Below, one piece after another: positions 48,489 to 49,319 of a stretch of 49,319 nucleotides of DNA. How positions within the stretch are numbered: the stretch's first letter is position 1; each line of letters opens with the position of its first letter. The stretch lies in the NCBI RefSeq assembly GCF_030372275.1, contig NZ_JAUDDJ010000021.1. One strand, given 5' to 3'. This DNA is from Lawsonibacter sp900766145. Its GTDB lineage: Bacteria; Bacillota; Clostridia; Oscillospirales; Oscillospiraceae. The notes beneath the pieces were generated by a model. The model made no database searches. It worked only from the letters and a program-made list of their open reading frames with translations, and was not told where the DNA came from. A program made the translations under genes and the position numbers.

Positions 48489-49319
48489 GCGTGCGGCGGC
48501 TGGAGCTGCCCATCACCAGAGCGCTGGCGGGGATCAAGGTGGACACCCTGCTCAAGCGGCATCTGGGCCTGTCCGGCACGGTGGTGCGGCGAATCAAATG
48601 GCTACCTGACGGCATCCTGGTGGATGGGGTGCGGGTGAACACCCGGTTCTGTCCCCAAGAGGGCCAGGTGCTCTCCGTGCGCCTATCCGACCCGGAGCGG
48701 CGCAGCGGCATCCTGCCCGCTCCGGGACCTCTGGATATCGTCTACGAGGACGGAGATGTAGTGGTGCTCAATAAGGCCCCCGGAGTGCCCGTCCACCCAG
48801 GCCCGGGGCACTATTCCGATACTGTGGGGAATTATCTCCTTTATTATTACGATCAGGAGGGAACGGAGGGGGATTTTCACCCGGTCCACCGCCTGGACCG
48901 GGGTACCTCCGGCCTGCTGGTGGTGGCCCGACACCCCCACGCCCAGGAGGTGCTCAAGGCGCAGCTCCACACCGACGGCTTCCATCGGGAGTATCTGGCG
49001 GTGTGCCAGGGGGTGCCTGAGCCCACCGCCGGGACGGTGGACGCCCCCCTGGGGCCCAAACCCGGCTCCCTGGTGGAGCAGATGGTGCGCCCCGACGGGA
49101 AACCCGCCCGCACCCACTATGAGGTGGTAAAGGCGGGGGAGAACTGCGCCCTGGTGAGCCTGGTGCTGGACACCGGCCGCACCCATCAGATCCGGGTGCA
49201 TCTGGCCCATCTGGGCCACCCCCTGGTGGGGGACTTCCTCTACGGGACGGAGGAGCCCGACCGCATTCCCCGGCCCACCCGCCACACCAGTCACTTATAC
49301 ACATCACCGAGCCCACGAG
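48485..49319 (+). CDS. RluA-family pseudouridine synthase, 3' end missing
   Basis: The frame starts with ATG at 48485 overlapping the previous stop and is still open at the window end. An N-terminal S4-like segment (RALAGIKVDTLLKRHLGLSGTVVRRIKWLPDGILVDGVRV) precedes the catalytic domain with IVYEDGDVVVLNKAPGVPVHPG and the catalytic Asp138 in PVHRLDRGTSGLLVVA. RTHQIRVHLAHLGHPLVGDFLYG follows. After about residue 267 the sequence is replaced by adapter-like bases (49288-49319), so the last ~11 codons are not real and the gene is cut by the contig end. Confidence 0.93.
   Translation, partial: MSVRRLELPITRALAGIKVDTLLKRHLGLSGTVVRRIKWLPDGILVDGVRVNTRFCPQEGQVLSVRLSDPERRSGILPAPGPLDIVYEDGDVVVLNKAPGVPVHPGPGHYSDTVGNYLLYYYDQEGTEGDFHPVHRLDRGTSGLLVVARHPHAQEVLKAQLHTDGFHREYLAVCQGVPEPTAGTVDAPLGPKPGSLVEQMVRPDGKPARTHYEVVKAGENCALVSLVLDTGRTHQIRVHLAHLGHPLVGDFLYGTEEPDRIPRPTRHTSHLYTSPSPR
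49288..49319. other. Probable sequencing adapter at the contig end
   Basis: The final 32 bases match the Nextera mosaic end followed by the read-2 adapter start: CTTATACACATC at 49294-49305, one mismatch, then CCGAGCCCACGAG at 49307-49319. The preceding bases CAGTCA match CTGTCT at four of six. This is a technical sequence, not genomic DNA. Confidence 0.9.

Overview
The window is high-GC Firmicutes DNA with clostridial features: a large SRP RNA upstream of dnaX, -35/-10 promoters with 17-bp spacers, strong Shine-Dalgarno sites, LCP proteins, WalJ/RlmH, a GHKL/LytTR two-component pair and a TnpX-type serine recombinase. Gene content and base composition fit a gut Oscillospiraceae (Flavonifractor/Lawsonibacter/Intestinimonas type). 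That placement is inference. The last ~30 bases match a sequencing adapter, so the right edge is probably a contig end.

Layout. 1-2321: end of a mobile element (small ORFs plus a large serine recombinase), abutting a terminator, a tRNA-Ala(CGC) gene and two truncated tRNA 5' halves (2367-2651). 2813-5288: SRP RNA, dnaX, ybaB. 5343-8460: rpsO and pnp, with a structured 134-bp repeat once in the rpsO leader and once (plus a fragment) between the two genes. 8521-13501: an XRE regulator, then a TrpR-like regulator, IorA, IorB, PaaK-type CoA ligase and a double-ACT protein, which together look like an oxidative aromatic amino acid/aryl-acid module. 13544-14821: pta, with its 3' end and terminator duplicated around a 153-bp palindromic insert. 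15116-18045: HTH regulator, lepA, VOC protein. 18086-23030: a complete liv branched-chain amino acid ABC transporter (minus strand). 23273-31460: GtrA-like protein, cytosolic GH3, membrane-anchored circularly permuted GH3, and a GHKL kinase/LytTR regulator pair. 31664-34490: phosphofructokinase and acyl-CoA synthetase. 34542-40269: RlmI-like methyltransferase, CYTH protein, two tandem LCP proteins and an M20 peptidase. 40270-40718: a hairpin-rich intergenic element. 40719-46673: phosphoglucomutase, rlmH, walJ, murA and hemW (minus strand). 46922-48488: a small HTH repressor with three paralogous membrane proteins sharing a DERN motif. 48485-end: a truncated RluA-family pseudouridine synthase.

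The metabolic genes suggest an amino-acid- and glycoside-using anaerobe: Liv imports branched-chain amino acids, IorAB/PaaK make aryl-CoAs, Pta can yield acetyl phosphate, GH3 enzymes release glucose and Pfk/Pgm handle hexose phosphates. The least explained parts are the rpsO-pnp repeat RNA, the HTH/triple DERN operon with its 23-bp-phased operator, and the palindromic inserts at pta and beside pgm.
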